Below, piece after piece: positions 8,558 through 18,953 of a stretch of 64,000 bases of DNA. This stretch comes from Geomicrobium sp. JCM 19038. Its GTDB lineage: Bacteria; Bacillota; Bacilli; Bacillales; Marinococcaceae. Positions within the stretch are counted from its first letter, which is position 1. Each line of letters starts with the position of its first letter. The DNA lies in assembly GCF_000698125.1 (NCBI RefSeq), contig NZ_BAXA01000006.1, positions 146,913-210,912 on the forward strand, in the 5' to 3' direction. The position numbers were made by a program, and so were the translations under genes. The notes under the pieces are model-generated. The model had not been told where the DNA came from. It did not search any database and saw nothing but the letters and a program-made list of their open reading frames with translations.

Positions 8558-9013
8558 ATGCTTACATTACGACGAACCCTACCTGGCATGGTGATGATTA
8601 TCGTCAGTTTGGTCATCTTATACCAGTCTCTTTTAATTCAGGGGACGGAACAGCTCAACCCAGCAGGTGGTGGTTTCCTACCTGGAATTATTGCCATAGT
8701 GCTTATCATCTGTGGGATCGTCACGTTAATCAACGACTTGAAAAAACAAGTAGTCGAAAAGACTGACGAACAAAAAGAACAAGCCTTTTCTAAAAGTGAT
8801 TACTTCCTGATCTTCTCTTACTTTATCTTTATTGTTTTTTATGTGTTGTCACTATCCTTTTTGCCATTCCTCATTAGCACAACCTTGTTCTTAATCATTA
8901 GCATCTTTTTGCTTAAAGGAATTAAGTGGTACACGAATGTTATTGTTTCAATTGTTACTGTAACAATCATTTATTTCTTATTTTCACAACTATTTAACAT
9001 TGTTTTTCCTTAA
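8558..9013 (+). CDS. tctB: Tripartite tricarboxylate transporter small membrane subunit (TctB)
   Basis: A 151-residue protein with four hydrophobic helices and GTEQLNPAGGGFLPGIIAI after the first helix, typical of TctB. The ATG at 8558 is preferred over an in-frame GTG at 8540, because GTGAGG sits upstream of the ATG and nothing resembles a ribosome site before the GTG. TctB is the minor integral subunit that works with TctA and the TctC receptor in sodium- or proton-driven uptake of carboxylates. Confidence 0.85.
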   Translation: MLTLRRTLPGMVMIIVSLVILYQSLLIQGTEQLNPAGGGFLPGIIAIVLIICGIVTLINDLKKQVVEKTDEQKEQAFSKSDYFLIFSYFIFIVFYVLSLSFLPFLISTTLFLIISIFLLKGIKWYTNVIVSIVTVTIIYFLFSQLFNIVFP

Positions 9014-9025
9014 GGAGCCAGCATA

Positions 9026-10540
9026 ATGGAATTTTTACAACAAATTTTAATTCCTTTTTTTGATTGGGAACTGCTCATACTTGTAGCTGCAGGTACATTA
9101 GCAGGAATTTTTATCGGCGCAATTCCCGGACTATCTGTCACCATGGCCGTCGCTTTGTTACTTTCTCTTACCTATTCTTGGGACATGCTTCCAGCTCTCG
9201 CACTCATGCTCGGTGTCTATTATGGAGGCGTGTACGGAGGTTCAAGAGCAGCTATTCTCGTTAACATCCCTGGTTCCCCTGCTTCTGTTGCTACCTCACT
9301 GGACGGGTTTCCGATGTCACAGAAAGGTGAAGCTGGGCTTGCGCTCTTTCTAACGACAATCTTTTCATTTGTTGGAGGACTTGTTGGTGTACTCGTACTC
9401 GCGAGTGCAGCTCCTGTTGTTGCTTCATTTGCCGTGCAGTTTGCAAATCGAGATTATTTCTTACTCGCAATGCTCGGACTGCTACTAGTCGGTAATTTAA
9501 GTAATGGAACCGTTGCAAAAGGGCTGTTCTCAGCTGGGGCAGGAATCGTCATAGGACTAATTGGAATGGACCCAATTGGTGGGGGTTCACGCTTTACGTT
9601 TGGGTCATTGCAATTAATGAACGGTGTTGACTTTATTATTGCACTACTCGGTCTTTTCGGAATGTCAGAGATCCTCTATCAGATGCGAGAACTAAAACGT
9701 CAGGGCAAGCCGGTCGAGTTCAAAAAAATGATTATTCCGCCTTTGCGCTTTATCTTAAAATTTTTACCTCTCTCCATGCGAGTTTCAATCTTGGGGGTAC
9801 TTACTGGGGCGTTGCCTGGTGCAGGGGGCGAGATTGCCGCACTATTGTCTTACGATCATGCAAAGCGATCGACAAAGAATCCAAATCGCCCGTTTGGAGA
9901 AGGTGCGCATGCAGGGGTAATCGCTCCAGAAGCAGGAAACAGTGCAGCCATTGGAGGCGCTATGATTCCAATGCTTACGCTTGGAATTCCAGGGGATGCT
10001 GTTACTGCAATCTTTATCGGCGCACTATTTATACACGGACTACAGCCTGGACCAATGTTGATGGCTCAAAGCGGGGATCTATTTTGGGTCATGGTCGGAT
10101 CCTCTATACTTGCAAACATATTCTTGCTCATTTTCGGATTAATGGTCGTCTCCATATTTATACGAATTGTCACGGTTCCAAAACAAATCTTACTGCCAAT
10201 TATTGCTGTCATTACGGTCATTGGCTCGTATGCAATGAATTATAGTCTAACTGACGTTTATTGGATGCTTGGGTTCGGACTCATCGGCTTTTTTATGAAG
10301 GTGCATAACTTTTCTGTAGCACCACTCGTATTGGGGATAATACTCGGCCCATTAATCGACACGTCATTTAGGCGAGCGTATATGTCCGCCAACGGTTCCA
10401 TGCCTGACTTCCTGACAGGATTTGTGACGAACCCGATCAGCCTCATACTCACCATCGTAATCGCTTTTACAATCTTTTCTCAAACACCAATCTACAAAAA
10501 GGTTAAGCAAAAGATCTTACCTAAAAAGCAACAAACTTAA
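9026..10540 (+). CDS. tctA: Tripartite tricarboxylate transporter large membrane subunit (TctA)
   Basis: A 504-residue, multi-helix permease. Near the N-terminus is AGIFIGAIPGLSVTMAVALL, with the repeat version GVLTGALPGAGGEIAALLSY near residue 260; this inverted-repeat PGxx signature defines TctA. GVYYGGVYGGSRAAILVNIP and IGGAMIPMLTLGIPGDAVTA also match. It forms the transport pathway of the tct system. It starts 12 bases after tctB, with AAGGAG between them, and is followed by a strong terminator. Confidence 0.93.
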   Translation: MEFLQQILIPFFDWELLILVAAGTLAGIFIGAIPGLSVTMAVALLLSLTYSWDMLPALALMLGVYYGGVYGGSRAAILVNIPGSPASVATSLDGFPMSQKGEAGLALFLTTIFSFVGGLVGVLVLASAAPVVASFAVQFANRDYFLLAMLGLLLVGNLSNGTVAKGLFSAGAGIVIGLIGMDPIGGGSRFTFGSLQLMNGVDFIIALLGLFGMSEILYQMRELKRQGKPVEFKKMIIPPLRFILKFLPLSMRVSILGVLTGALPGAGGEIAALLSYDHAKRSTKNPNRPFGEGAHAGVIAPEAGNSAAIGGAMIPMLTLGIPGDAVTAIFIGALFIHGLQPGPMLMAQSGDLFWVMVGSSILANIFLLIFGLMVVSIFIRIVTVPKQILLPIIAVITVIGSYAMNYSLTDVYWMLGFGLIGFFMKVHNFSVAPLVLGIILGPLIDTSFRRAYMSANGSMPDFLTGFVTNPISLILTIVIAFTIFSQTPIYKKVKQKILPKKQQT

Positions 10541-10558
10541 AATCTTTTTAGCCCTTTG

Positions 10559-10608
10559 AATAACACTGACCGATTATGGAGTTACATGATCGGTCAGTGT
10601 TATTTTTA
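10559..10608 (+). terminator. Terminator of tctCBA
   Basis: AATAACACTGACCGAT (10559-10574) pairs perfectly with ATCGGTCAGTGTTATT (10589-10604), and T bases follow. Confidence 0.88.
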
Positions 10609-10955
10609 ACTAAGAGATAATAACCTTCCACCTGAATCCTACAATTCGTTAACATCGCAACGACTCAATTTCTCATTTCAAGTTATACCCCAATATCAAT
10701 TCCGTTACACTTTATCTTAATCAAAAATAAATACCTTTTGTGTTGCTAAACTAGCCTCTGAAAAAGATAGACGAGTATTCGTTGTAGATTAACACCTTAA
10801 TCTTCTTGGCTTTACGTATTCAGTTTCTCTTTTTCGAATGAGTTATTGGACAGCTGAGTGCTAACATGATGAATCTGAAGCGTTTTCTATTAAATCGATC
10901 GTCGGTGAAATTTATAAATTTAAAATGAACGAACTCACTATCCTATATAAATTAA
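10609..10955. other. Intergenic region
   Basis: No gene supported. The plus strand has a short open piece ending at about 10791 (AKLASEKDRRVFVVD) without a start, which may be chance or a remnant. Confidence 0.4.
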
Positions 10956-10988
10956 AAAGAAGTCAGCCCATTGAAAAGGCTGACTTTG
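10956..10988 (-). terminator. Terminator of the iclR catabolic operon
   Basis: On the minus strand AAGTCAGCC pairs with GGCTGACTT across a 9-base loop (10960-10986) and is followed by CTTTTTAATTT. It lies about 135 bases after the CoA-transferase stop. Confidence 0.8.
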
Positions 10989-11123
10989 GTAATTCTTTTT
11001 TGTTGTCATCGATGATGAGATGTTCGTTAACTTGCTAATCGCTCCCAGATCCATCAGGATGGTTCATTACAATACATTCGTATCAGACGTGGTCATTGTG
11101 CCTCACTATACTTTAAATCGTGC

Positions 11124-12322
11124 TTAAATCACTTGTTTTGTTCTTAACTGCACAATTTCATCTGCGGTTAATCCTATACCTGAAAGAATTTCTTCATTAT
11201 TTTCACCAAGATCAGGCGCGATGCTGCGAATGCTGCCCGGTGTCTTCTCAAATTTAGGAACAATCCCTGGTACTTTTATAGCTCCAAGTCGAGGATGGTG
11301 AACTTGAACGATATTCTCTCTCGCCTTGTAGTGCTCATCATTAAATATGTCTTCAATACTCATAACAGGACTGACTGGAACACCGTATTGATCTAATTGT
11401 TCAAGGAGACCTTTACGTTCTTTTGTTGCAATCCACTCCTCTACTATTCGATTCGTCTCATCGTTATTCTCAAGTCGCTTAGAATTTGTATAATAGCGCG
11501 GGTCTTCCAACATATCTTTTCTGTCCATTGCATCTGCTAAACGATTAAACGTCGTATCAGTGCTTGTTACGAGTACTACCCAATGCCCGTCTTTCGTCTT
11601 AAACGTCCCCGATGGCGAGGAATGGCCATGAAGACCAGGGGCACGTTCGCGTATCTTCTGTAGCTGATCATACTCTGCGACAAGAAATTCCATCATTCGG
11701 AATACCGATTCGTATAAGGCAATATCGACCATTTGACCGCTACCTTCTTCAGATGTATCACGATTGTACAACGCAGTAACCGCGGCAAACGCAACATAAA
11801 TGCCACAAATGTAATCCGTTAATGAAAAAGGTGGACTCACCGGATGACGATCCGTAAATCCTTGAAGATATGTGTACCCGCTAAATGCCGTCGCTGGGGT
11901 GCCAAACCCAGCTTTTTCTTTGTATGGTCCTGTCTGTCCATAACCAGAAACACGAATCATGATTAAATCTGGGTTTTCTTCCTTAAGTACGTCATAACCG
12001 ACACCCCACTTTTCGAGCGTTCCTGGGCGAAATTTTCAACGAGAATATCTGCCTTTTTTGCGAGTTTCTTTAAGATCTCTATCCCTTCTGATTGATGAAG
12101 GTCCAGTGTTAATGAGCGTTTGTTTCTTGAAAGCCCTGGCCATCGAAGCGGTTCCCCGTCTTCCGAAAATGGCCCTACACTGCGTGAGGTGTCTCCCCTT
12201 CCTGGAATTTCAACCTTAATTACATCCGCTCCAAAATCGCCAAGGAGCGCCGTACCATAAGGCGCTGCAATCATTGTAGAAACATCGAGAATAGTAACTC
12301 CTTCTAATGGTGTCTTAGCCAT
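11124..12322 (-). pseudogene. Family III CoA-transferase (CaiB/BaiF), interrupted by a single frameshift
   Basis: The N-terminal part (12322 to about 12030) reads LEGVTILDVSTMIAAPYG, GDFGADVIKVE, GDTSR and SRNKRSLTLDLH; the C-terminal part (from about 12030 to 11124) gives IRVSGYGQTGPY and SLTDYICGIYVAFAAVTALY. Adding one base near 12028-12036 joins them as ENFRPGTLEKWGVGYDVL, giving a normal protein of about 399 residues. The family moves CoA between carboxylic acids through an aspartyl-CoA intermediate. As last gene of the iclR operon it could activate the imported acid, for example by making the substrate of the citryl-CoA-lyase homologue. The break looks like an assembly indel. Confidence 0.85.
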
Positions 12323-12355
12323 GAACTTATTAGCCCCTTTCTATAAAACGAACAA

Positions 12356-14118
12356 TTACGGAATGCTAACGTGTGATTTCGTGCTGTTTGGAGAATAGAT
12401 ATCATTAATATTCCATTGACCATCTGTTGGAACAGGCTCGTTTCGCATGGCAACATCAATGACGACTGGCTCATTTGACTTAATCGCTTCATCAACAGCA
12501 TCTTTGAACTCTTCTGCACTCTTTACTTTAACTCCTCTAACTCCAAACCCTTGAGCAATCGCTGCAAAATCAGGCGTATACGATTCGCCGTCTTTCTTGA
12601 ATAATGTTCCGTACGTCGTATCATAATGAGCCATTTCTAAGCCGGCAATCGTACCATATGCACTATTATTCATGACGACCCATACGACTGGGATGTTCTC
12701 TTCAACTGCCGTAGCCAAAACAGCAGGGTTCTGACCGAAGCCACCGTCGCCAATGAGAGAGACAACAACACGATCTGGCAGGCTAGTTTCGCTCCGAGTG
12801 CTGCACTTGAGCCAAATCCCATCGTGGCAAACCCACCTGGTGTAAGAATAGAGCCTGGTGTGTAAATCGGAAACTGTTGACCTACGCCATTCTTGTTCCA
12901 ACCGACGTCCGTTGTAATCATCGCATCACGAGGCAATACTTCCCGTACATCAGCTAAAATTCTCTCAGGTTTCATCGGGAATGCATCGCTGTTTACGTTG
13001 TCGCTAATCCGTTCACGCAAGTCTTTGCGATACGTTTGAATATCTTCTTTCAACTGTTCGTTTCGTATGATGCCTTCTGGGTAGAGACGTTTGGCAACTC
13101 GATTTAACGCCGTTAACGCTCTCTTCAAGTCTGCAATGGCTCCGATTTCCACCGGATAATTGCGTCCAATTTCATTCGAATCGATATCAATTTGAATAAG
13201 TTTTGTTTTTGGAATCTCAAACGTCACGCCTGGATACCATGAACTGCTGTCTGCTTCTTTAAAGCTAGTTCCTAACCCAAAAAGAAAGTCTGCATTCTTC
13301 GTCTGATCATTGATAAATTTCGTACCCCAAAAACCTGTCATTCCAAGAGTAAGTGGGTGATCATCTGGTAAAACACCTTTCCCCATCAAAGAATGGGCAA
13401 CGGGAATGTTCATATGATCAACGAACTCACGAAGTTCATTCGTTGCATCTGCTAAAACGACACCGCCACCCGCATAAATAACAGGACGATTCGCCTCCGC
13501 CAAAGTCTTAACAATTTGCTCCGCAGTTTCTTCATCGAGCGATGGCTTTTCAATAACACGTATATGATGCTGAAGTTTTTCGAAAAGACTGGTATCTACC
13601 TCTTTAGAGAAGATATCCATCGGAACGGATACGAGAACAGGCCCGGGACGGCCACTCTCTGCAACTTGGAACGCCTTCTGGAGAATTTCTGGAAATAAAT
13701 CTGGACGATCGACACGCCAAGCACGTTTAACAAATGGACGATAAATTTCGTATTGAGCACCATCTGCATGTAGGTTTACTTCTTGATGAGGATGCTTCCC
13801 GTAATAATGACTCGGCACATCACCTGCAATCACAACCATCGGAATTGAATCGAGTGCTGCATTCGCAACTCCAGTAGCGGCATTAGTCAAGCCAGGTCCT
13901 AAGTGACTTAATACAACTGCAGTTTCTTTTTTGGCGCGGGCGTATCCATCTGCAGCGTGCGACGCAATTTGTTCGTGGCGTACATTAATGAATTTGATGG
14001 AGCTTTTATCGAGCTCAGATAACACAGCAATGTTCGTGTGTCCGCATAACCCAAATAGATGCTCAACATTCCGATCTTCTAAGTATTTGACCAACTGAGT
14101 CGAGATGAGTTTCTTCAT
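12356..14118 (-). pseudogene. Thiamine-diphosphate-dependent enzyme (acetolactate synthase-like), interrupted by a single frameshift
   Basis: A three-domain TPP enzyme of about 587 residues after repair. The N-terminal domain has LFGLCGHTNIAVL and NVRHEQIASHAADGYARA with the conserved catalytic Glu, then LGPGLTNAATGVANAALDS. The C-terminal part has the TPP-Mg motif LIGDGGFGQN followed by VWVVMNNSAYG. One base is missing near 12781; restoring it joins GSSAALGAKLA to PDRVVVSLIG. The superfamily decarboxylates or ligates 2-oxo acids. I cannot choose between decarboxylase and carboligase. Its start overlaps the alcohol dehydrogenase stop (ATGA). Confidence 0.87.
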
Positions 14119-15115
14119 GATTGTTCCTCCTTGTTTTGAAAATCAATGAGAATTTTTGCAAAGTTACCAGAAAGTGCAAGTTCGTACGCCTTTTCATAGT
14201 CTTGTAACGGTAGAATTTTTGATATAAACACGGTTGGATCAAATCGTTTATCTGAGAGGTATTCAATACTTTCTGCAAAATCTTTAGGAAAGCGGTAGAT
14301 GATACTTCCATAGATTGTCTGTTCTTTTCGTACAATTTGGCCTACTGGCAGTTCGGATGCGTTTGTGATACCAATTAAAAGCACAGATCCCCCTGCTTTA
14401 GCCAACGAAAACATGATTGTACTGACTGAGGAGTTCCCGCCGCTTCAACAACGTAATCAAACGTGTCAGGATCAATGGCATCCGGATGAGTTGCTTGAAT
14501 GTGCGGAAAAGATTCTAGCATTTTCAGTTTTTCTTCATTAATATCGACCGCTGTGACGTCAGCCCCTAAATAATCGGCAAGTGCGACTGTTAACAGCCCT
14601 TCAGTACCACAACCGATAACGAGTACTGAATCCCCTTTTCTTAGATTGAGCTTTTTGAGACCGTGAACGATGACCGCTAGAGGTTCAATTAATACGGCTT
14701 TTTCATCAGAAACCTCATCTGGAATCGGAATAACATAGCGAGCATCAATACTAAATTCATGAGAAAATCCACCATCTGCATTAATGCCAATTGACTTTTT
14801 GTGCGGACATATATTTTCTTGTTCCCGCAAACAATACTCACATTCCCCGCAAAATGTATTCGGTGTAACAACAACCCGCGTTCCTTCAGGAATGTTCGCT
14901 ACACTCCCTGATTCTTCAACAACACCGACGAGCTCATGACCAGGCCTTACAGGATATGTCGCATGCTGAATTTTCCCTCGATACACGGAAAGATCAGAGC
15001 CACAAATTCCACCATAAGTCACGCGGATTTTCACTTCATTCGCTCTTAAGCTCTCTAATGGTGCAGAATCTCTAAGAACGAGAGAATTCGGTTCAGCTAT
15101 AAATAATTCACTCAC
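14115..15115 (-). pseudogene. Zinc-dependent medium-chain alcohol/polyol dehydrogenase, interrupted by a single frameshift
   Basis: A GTG start at 15115 leads to TYGGICGSDLSVYRG (catalytic Cys), RPGHELVGVV (catalytic His-Glu), the four-Cys structural zinc loop CGECEYCLREQENIC, and the Rossmann loop VIGCGTEGLL. One base is missing near 14413; restoring it joins VEAAGTPQSVQS to MFSLAKAGGSVLLIG. The repaired length of about 333 residues is normal for sorbitol/threonine-dehydrogenase-like MDR enzymes. Beside a dehydroquinase, oxidation of a cyclitol acid such as quinate is conceivable, but the substrate is not shown by sequence. Confidence 0.87.
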
Positions 15116-15119
15116 AATG

Positions 15120-15893
15120 TCATTCCCCCATTACATCCTCAATCACTCGTAACACCACGTCCAGCTGCTCAATGGGCATTTGCCCTGGTGCCGAACTTGC
15201 ACTACCAACAGCAAAGGTCATGGCTGACCCACAAGCTCCACCCATCATGCGAGATAGTGCACCTAGGCGTCCCATTGACATCGTGACAACTGGAATGGAT
15301 AGGTGTTCAGATGCTTTTGCAGTTGCTTTCATAAGAACCAAAACGTCATCAATTGTTTGTGGCATAACGGCAACTTTTCCAACATCTGCACCTTGTTCTT
15401 CAGCTTCTTTTAATTTATTGTAGATTTCTTCTTCGTGAGGTGTCTCAGAAAAGTTATGATACGACATTAGTACTTGCACTTGATGATCTTCCGCCAATCT
15501 CTTTACTCTGTTAATATCCGCTTGATCTGCACTTAGCTCAACATCGATGAAGTCTACAGCCTTGCTTTTAATCACCGTCTCATACAGATCAAACACTTGC
15601 TTTTCGCTAATTGAAATCTGTTCCCCACCTTCTCTAGTCGATCTGCGAGTAAATAAGATAGGGATATGAGCCGATCGCTTGTGGATTTCTTCAGCTACTG
15701 ATTTAACAGCTTGCAAGTCATCAAGCTTTAAGAAGAAATCGACTCGCCATTCAATGATGTCCGGATTCTTTTTTACGATATCTTCAAGTTGCGTCATTAA
15801 TGAATTGCGATCGACTCCTGTTAGTGGTGTGCAAATGAGCGGACGATTCTGTTTATTTTCATGACGTAACGTTAAGTTTACTTGTTTCTTCAT
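15120..15893 (-). CDS. aroD: Type I 3-dehydroquinate dehydratase
   Basis: A 257-residue (beta/alpha)8 enzyme that forms 3-dehydroshikimate from 3-dehydroquinate through a lysine Schiff base. All characteristic residues are visible: IIEWRVD (substrate Glu/Arg), FTRRSTREGGE (Arg), FIDVEL (Glu), MSYHNF (catalytic His), GADVGKVAVMP (Schiff-base Lys), SMGRLGALSR (Arg) and SSAPGQMP (Ser/Gln). In this operon, under IclR and beside dehydrogenases, it is more likely catabolic than part of aromatic amino acid synthesis. The next gene's GTG lies five bases past its stop. Confidence 0.93.
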   Translation of the reverse strand: MKKQVNLTLRHENKQNRPLICTPLTGVDRNSLMTQLEDIVKKNPDIIEWRVDFFLKLDDLQAVKSVAEEIHKRSAHIPILFTRRSTREGGEQISISEKQVFDLYETVIKSKAVDFIDVELSADQADINRVKRLAEDHQVQVLMSYHNFSETPHEEEIYNKLKEAEEQGADVGKVAVMPQTIDDVLVLMKATAKASEHLSIPVVTMSMGRLGALSRMMGGACGSAMTFAVGSASSAPGQMPIEQLDVVLRVIEDVMGE

Positions 15894-15908
15894 GCTTTAC
15901 GACTCCCT

Positions 15909-17336
15909 TTACATTAAGTCTTGTAGAACGATCATTTTCATTTCTGTCATTTCTTCGACAGCAAAGCGTGCACCCTCACGCCCCAGGCCACTATTTTTGA
16001 TTCCTCCGTACGGCCAATGATCAAGACGGTAGTTCGACGTTCCGTTTACGACAACACCGCCCATATCCAATTCGATTGCAGCTTTTCTAATCACATCCAT
16101 TGAATTGGAGAAAACACCGGCCTGTAGGCCAAATTCCGAATCATTTACTTCTTCAATGACATCGTCCAAGTCATGATACGGCAGTATGCTGATGAGTGGC
16201 CCAAACACTTCATTACAAACGACCTTACTCGTCGGTTTGGGCCGGTAAAGAACAGATGGCTGAACAGAAGCAGCATCGACGCCTCCTCCTGCAATTAATT
16301 CTGCACCTTCAGAGACAGCTTCTTCGATCCAAGATGCAATTCTTTTGCCTGTATTCGCGTCAACGACACATCCTACATCTGTTGTCTCATCAAGAGGGTC
16401 TCCTTGTTTAAGTTGGCTTACTTTTTCTTTTACTTTTTGAAGAAAATGATCCACGACTTCCTCATGCACATAAATGCGTTGAACCGAAATGCAGCTTTGA
16501 CCAGAATTGCTAAATCCGGTTTTCACGCTTAATGTCGCCGCTCGCTCGAGATCTGCATCAGCGTGCACAATCGTTGCCGAATTGCCCCCAAGTTCAAGTA
16601 GCACTTTCTTCATTCCTGAAATTTTAGAAATTTGTCGACCTGCGGGGACACCACCCGTAAATGAAATAATATTCGTACGATCATCTGCAACAATTTGCTC
16701 TCCGACTTCTCTGCCCCCAAGAACCATGTGAAGCGCTTCTTTTGGCATCCCTGCTTCCATCATTAATTCTACAAAAGCAGTCGCAATGAGTGTCGTCTGC
16801 GGTGCCGGTTTCAATATCGTGACGTTTCCAGCAGCAAAAGCTGGTCCGACCTTATGACATACTAGATTTAGTGGGGCATTAAATGGAGTTATAGCGGCAA
16901 TTACGCCTGCAGGTACTCGAAACGTCAGGGCCATAGAATGCTTCCCACGCTCAGACGCACTTCCCGGAATCGTTTCACCAATTAAACGTTTAGCCTCTTC
17001 TGCTGATTGTTCAAGCGTTTCAATGGAACGTGAAACTTCATCGCGTGTATTCTTTAAGGCTTTTCCTACTTCTAAAGAAATAAGTTTGGCAAAAGTCTCC
17101 TTCTGCTCTTCTAATAGTTGCGCAGACTTTTTTAATATAGCTGCTCGTTCAGCAGCCGAGAGTCCAGCGACTAATTTCTTACCTTTATGGGCTAAAATTA
17201 ATGCTTGCTCAACATCTTCTTGCTCCGCTTCCCACTGTTTTCCAATCACTTCACCGTTATAGGGGTTGGTTATCTCTAATCCTTCGGTTTTTTTTTCGAT
17301 CCATTGTCCTTGAATAAACGATCGTGCTTTTCTCAT
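15909..17336 (-). CDS. NAD(P)-dependent aldehyde dehydrogenase
   Basis: A 475-residue ALDH. FIQGQWIEKKTEGLEITNPYNG opens the N-terminal domain; AAITPFNAPLNLVCHKVGPA and GNVTILKPAPQT form the nucleotide site; ISFTGGVPAGRQI and LLELGGNSATIV contain the general-base Glu; FSNSGQSCISVQRIY places the nucleophile at Cys282. The end, HWPYGGIKNSGLGREGARFA, resembles lactaldehyde and phosphonoacetaldehyde dehydrogenases. It probably oxidises an aldehyde made by the TPP enzyme or a lyase of this operon. Its start overlaps the preceding citrate-synthase-like gene by four bases. Confidence 0.92.
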   Translation of the reverse strand: MRKARSFIQGQWIEKKTEGLEITNPYNGEVIGKQWEAEQEDVEQALILAHKGKKLVAGLSAAERAAILKKSAQLLEEQKETFAKLISLEVGKALKNTRDEVSRSIETLEQSAEEAKRLIGETIPGSASERGKHSMALTFRVPAGVIAAITPFNAPLNLVCHKVGPAFAAGNVTILKPAPQTTLIATAFVELMMEAGMPKEALHMVLGGREVGEQIVADDRTNIISFTGGVPAGRQISKISGMKKVLLELGGNSATIVHADADLERAATLSVKTGFSNSGQSCISVQRIYVHEEVVDHFLQKVKEKVSQLKQGDPLDETTDVGCVVDANTGKRIASWIEEAVSEGAELIAGGGVDAASVQPSVLYRPKPTSKVVCNEVFGPLISILPYHDLDDVIEEVNDSEFGLQAGVFSNSMDVIRKAAIELDMGGVVVNGTSNYRLDHWPYGGIKNSGLGREGARFAVEEMTEMKMIVLQDLM

Positions 17337-18172
17337 GATTCTTCTCCCCCAGTCTGTTTTTGGACACCTGTGTAGCGAACAAGATGCTCTTCATTCGGGC
17401 ATGGCCCTTTGATTCGAACTCCACTCATTAACTCTTCATACGCGTGAGCAACAATACCCATCCCTCTTGAGAGAGCAAAAATTCCTTTCGCAGCTTCAGC
17501 AGGAATTTCAAGTTCACATTGGATAGCAGCTGAAATACCGTCCACATTAATCGTCATGTTGCGGCCCTTTCTTTCTGAAAGACGATCTCGATAGCTTGCT
17601 AGAATTTCTAAGTAAGTGCCACTAATTTCCCCACTAGCAATCAATTCTTCCGACAATTCATAAAGCCGACTGACACGTGGATCGTCATCGTGCAGCTGAT
17701 GCCCAAATCCAGGTAGCTTTCCTTTTCTATTAAAGATTTCCGTGAGTTTATCATCGACAGCATTTTCATGGTTTGCGAGATTTTCTTTCGTTTTGTAGAG
17801 GATGCTCATCGCTTCCTCAACCGCTCCTCCATGGACATCACCGAGCATATTTACGCCGGTTGCAACTGCAGAATTAAAGGAGACCCCACATGTCGCTGCC
17901 ATGCGGGCTGCTGCAATCGATGGCGCTCGAGGTCCATGATCAGAACCAGCGACGAGAACGCTTTCAAACAACTTGGCTTGCGCCTCTGTCAAATGCTTTC
18001 CGCAAAGTAAGAAAAATAGCATTTGTGTATAGGAAACATTACCAATTAAATCTTCAACACGCTCTCCTCGTATAATAATTTCGTTTTTCTTAATATGACT
18101 AATTTCCGTTTCCCACCATGCACCGCCAGTTGAATAAGCTTCCAATGCACTTCGACTCATAAACATCCCCAC
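17333..18172 (-). CDS. Short citrate-synthase-fold protein, probable citryl-CoA lyase type
   Basis: A 279-residue protein, much shorter than citrate synthase (about 370-430) but with the large-domain core. The three catalytic positions are visible: NMLGDVHGGAVEEA (His), LPGFGHQLHDDDPR (His) and TINVDGISAAI (Asp). SDHGPRAPSIAAARMAATCG fits the short clade annotated as citryl-CoA lyases, which cleave acyl-CoA derivatives of citrate-like acids to acetyl-CoA and a 2-oxo acid. Together with a CaiB-type CoA-transferase and a tricarboxylate transporter this suggests CoA-dependent cleavage of an imported acid. The specific substrate is inferred, not shown. Confidence 0.82.
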   Translation of the reverse strand: MGMFMSRSALEAYSTGGAWWETEISHIKKNEIIIRGERVEDLIGNVSYTQMLFFLLCGKHLTEAQAKLFESVLVAGSDHGPRAPSIAAARMAATCGVSFNSAVATGVNMLGDVHGGAVEEAMSILYKTKENLANHENAVDDKLTEIFNRKGKLPGFGHQLHDDDPRVSRLYELSEELIASGEISGTYLEILASYRDRLSERKGRNMTINVDGISAAIQCELEIPAEAAKGIFALSRGMGIVAHAYEELMSGVRIKGPCPNEEHLVRYTGVQKQTGGEES

Positions 18173-18175
18173 TTT

Positions 18176-18904
18176 CTAGCTTAATAGCTGATGCACAAGT
18201 TCTTTTAGACTTACTAAGTAGTTATTAACATTCTCTTCCGTGAATCTTTGCGTTAGCCCGCTAATGGAGATGCAATAATTGACCTCTCCCGCTTGATTAA
18301 AGATCGGGGCTGAAATTGCTGACAATCCTTGCTCTCGATCTTCATGCGTTATCGCATAACCTTGCTCTTTAATTTGTAACAAGTCCGCTTTTAGGACTTC
18401 TAATCGTTCTGGGTTATTCATCTGTTTAAAAATGCGTTCCTGAAATTCAGGACTTTGATAGGCTAATAACACCTTCCCTCCAGCGCCGGCAAACAATGGC
18501 AATGGTTGTCCTAACGATACAAGGTGGCGCAGAGGTCGCAACCCTTCAAATTGCTCGATACAAATTCTGCGATCATTGGCAATCGTATACAAGTTCACAG
18601 TTTCAGAAGTTAGTTCACGCAATTTGGACATGACAGGCTTGGCTACTTCTTTTATATCAAATGATTTTCCAGCGATTGAACCCATATAGTATAATTTATG
18701 TCCAAGTTTGTACTTCATCGTACTCTCATTTTTCATAATCATGCCGTTTGCTTCCAATGTCGCGAGCATTCTTGTCGTGGTAGATTTGGCTAATTCAATC
18801 ATGTTTGATATTTCTGTTAACGTTAACTCTTGTCGTTCCATTGAAAAACAATCCAGAATGTCTAACGCTCGTTGTACAGTTCGTAAAGAATCTTTCTTTT
18901 CCAA
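18176..18904 (-). CDS. IclR-family transcriptional regulator
   Basis: A 242-residue regulator with TTG start (GGGCGGG upstream; the nearby ATG is out of frame). RTVQRALDILDCFSMERQ and LTLTEISNMIELAKSTTTRM form the N-terminal winged helix. The C-terminal effector domain includes PLPLFAGAGGKVLLAYQSP and EDREQGLSAISAPIFNQAG. It heads the catabolic operon, three bases before the citrate-synthase-like gene, and probably senses an intermediate. Matching dyads lie at its own promoter and at the tctC promoter. Confidence 0.92.
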   Translation of the reverse strand: MEKKDSLRTVQRALDILDCFSMERQELTLTEISNMIELAKSTTTRMLATLEANGMIMKNESTMKYKLGHKLYYMGSIAGKSFDIKEVAKPVMSKLRELTSETVNLYTIANDRRICIEQFEGLRPLRHLVSLGQPLPLFAGAGGKVLLAYQSPEFQERIFKQMNNPERLEVLKADLLQIKEQGYAITHEDREQGLSAISAPIFNQAGEVNYCISISGLTQRFTEENVNNYLVSLKELVHQLLS

Positions 18905-18923
18905 TCATAACCCGCCCTTTTGT

Positions 18924-18942
18924 TGTTCCATTAAATAGAACA
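18924..18942 (-). promoter_or_regulatory. IclR-type operator 1 at the iclR promoter
   Basis: TGTTCCATT-A-AATAGAACA is a 9+1+9 dyad with one mismatched pair. Its left arm is identical to the nonamer at 7365. It lies between the promoter and the iclR start, fitting autorepression. Confidence 0.65.
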
Positions 18943-18953
18943 CGATTTCGTTA

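Noticed and set aside
10742..10791. Short open stretch reading AKLASEKDRRVFVVD
   Set aside because: Too short, no start codon, and no matching sequence around it.
12304..12519. Short minus-strand ORF spanning the TPP/CoA-transferase junction
   Set aside because: It overlaps the ends of two recognised genes in a different frame and has no family signal.
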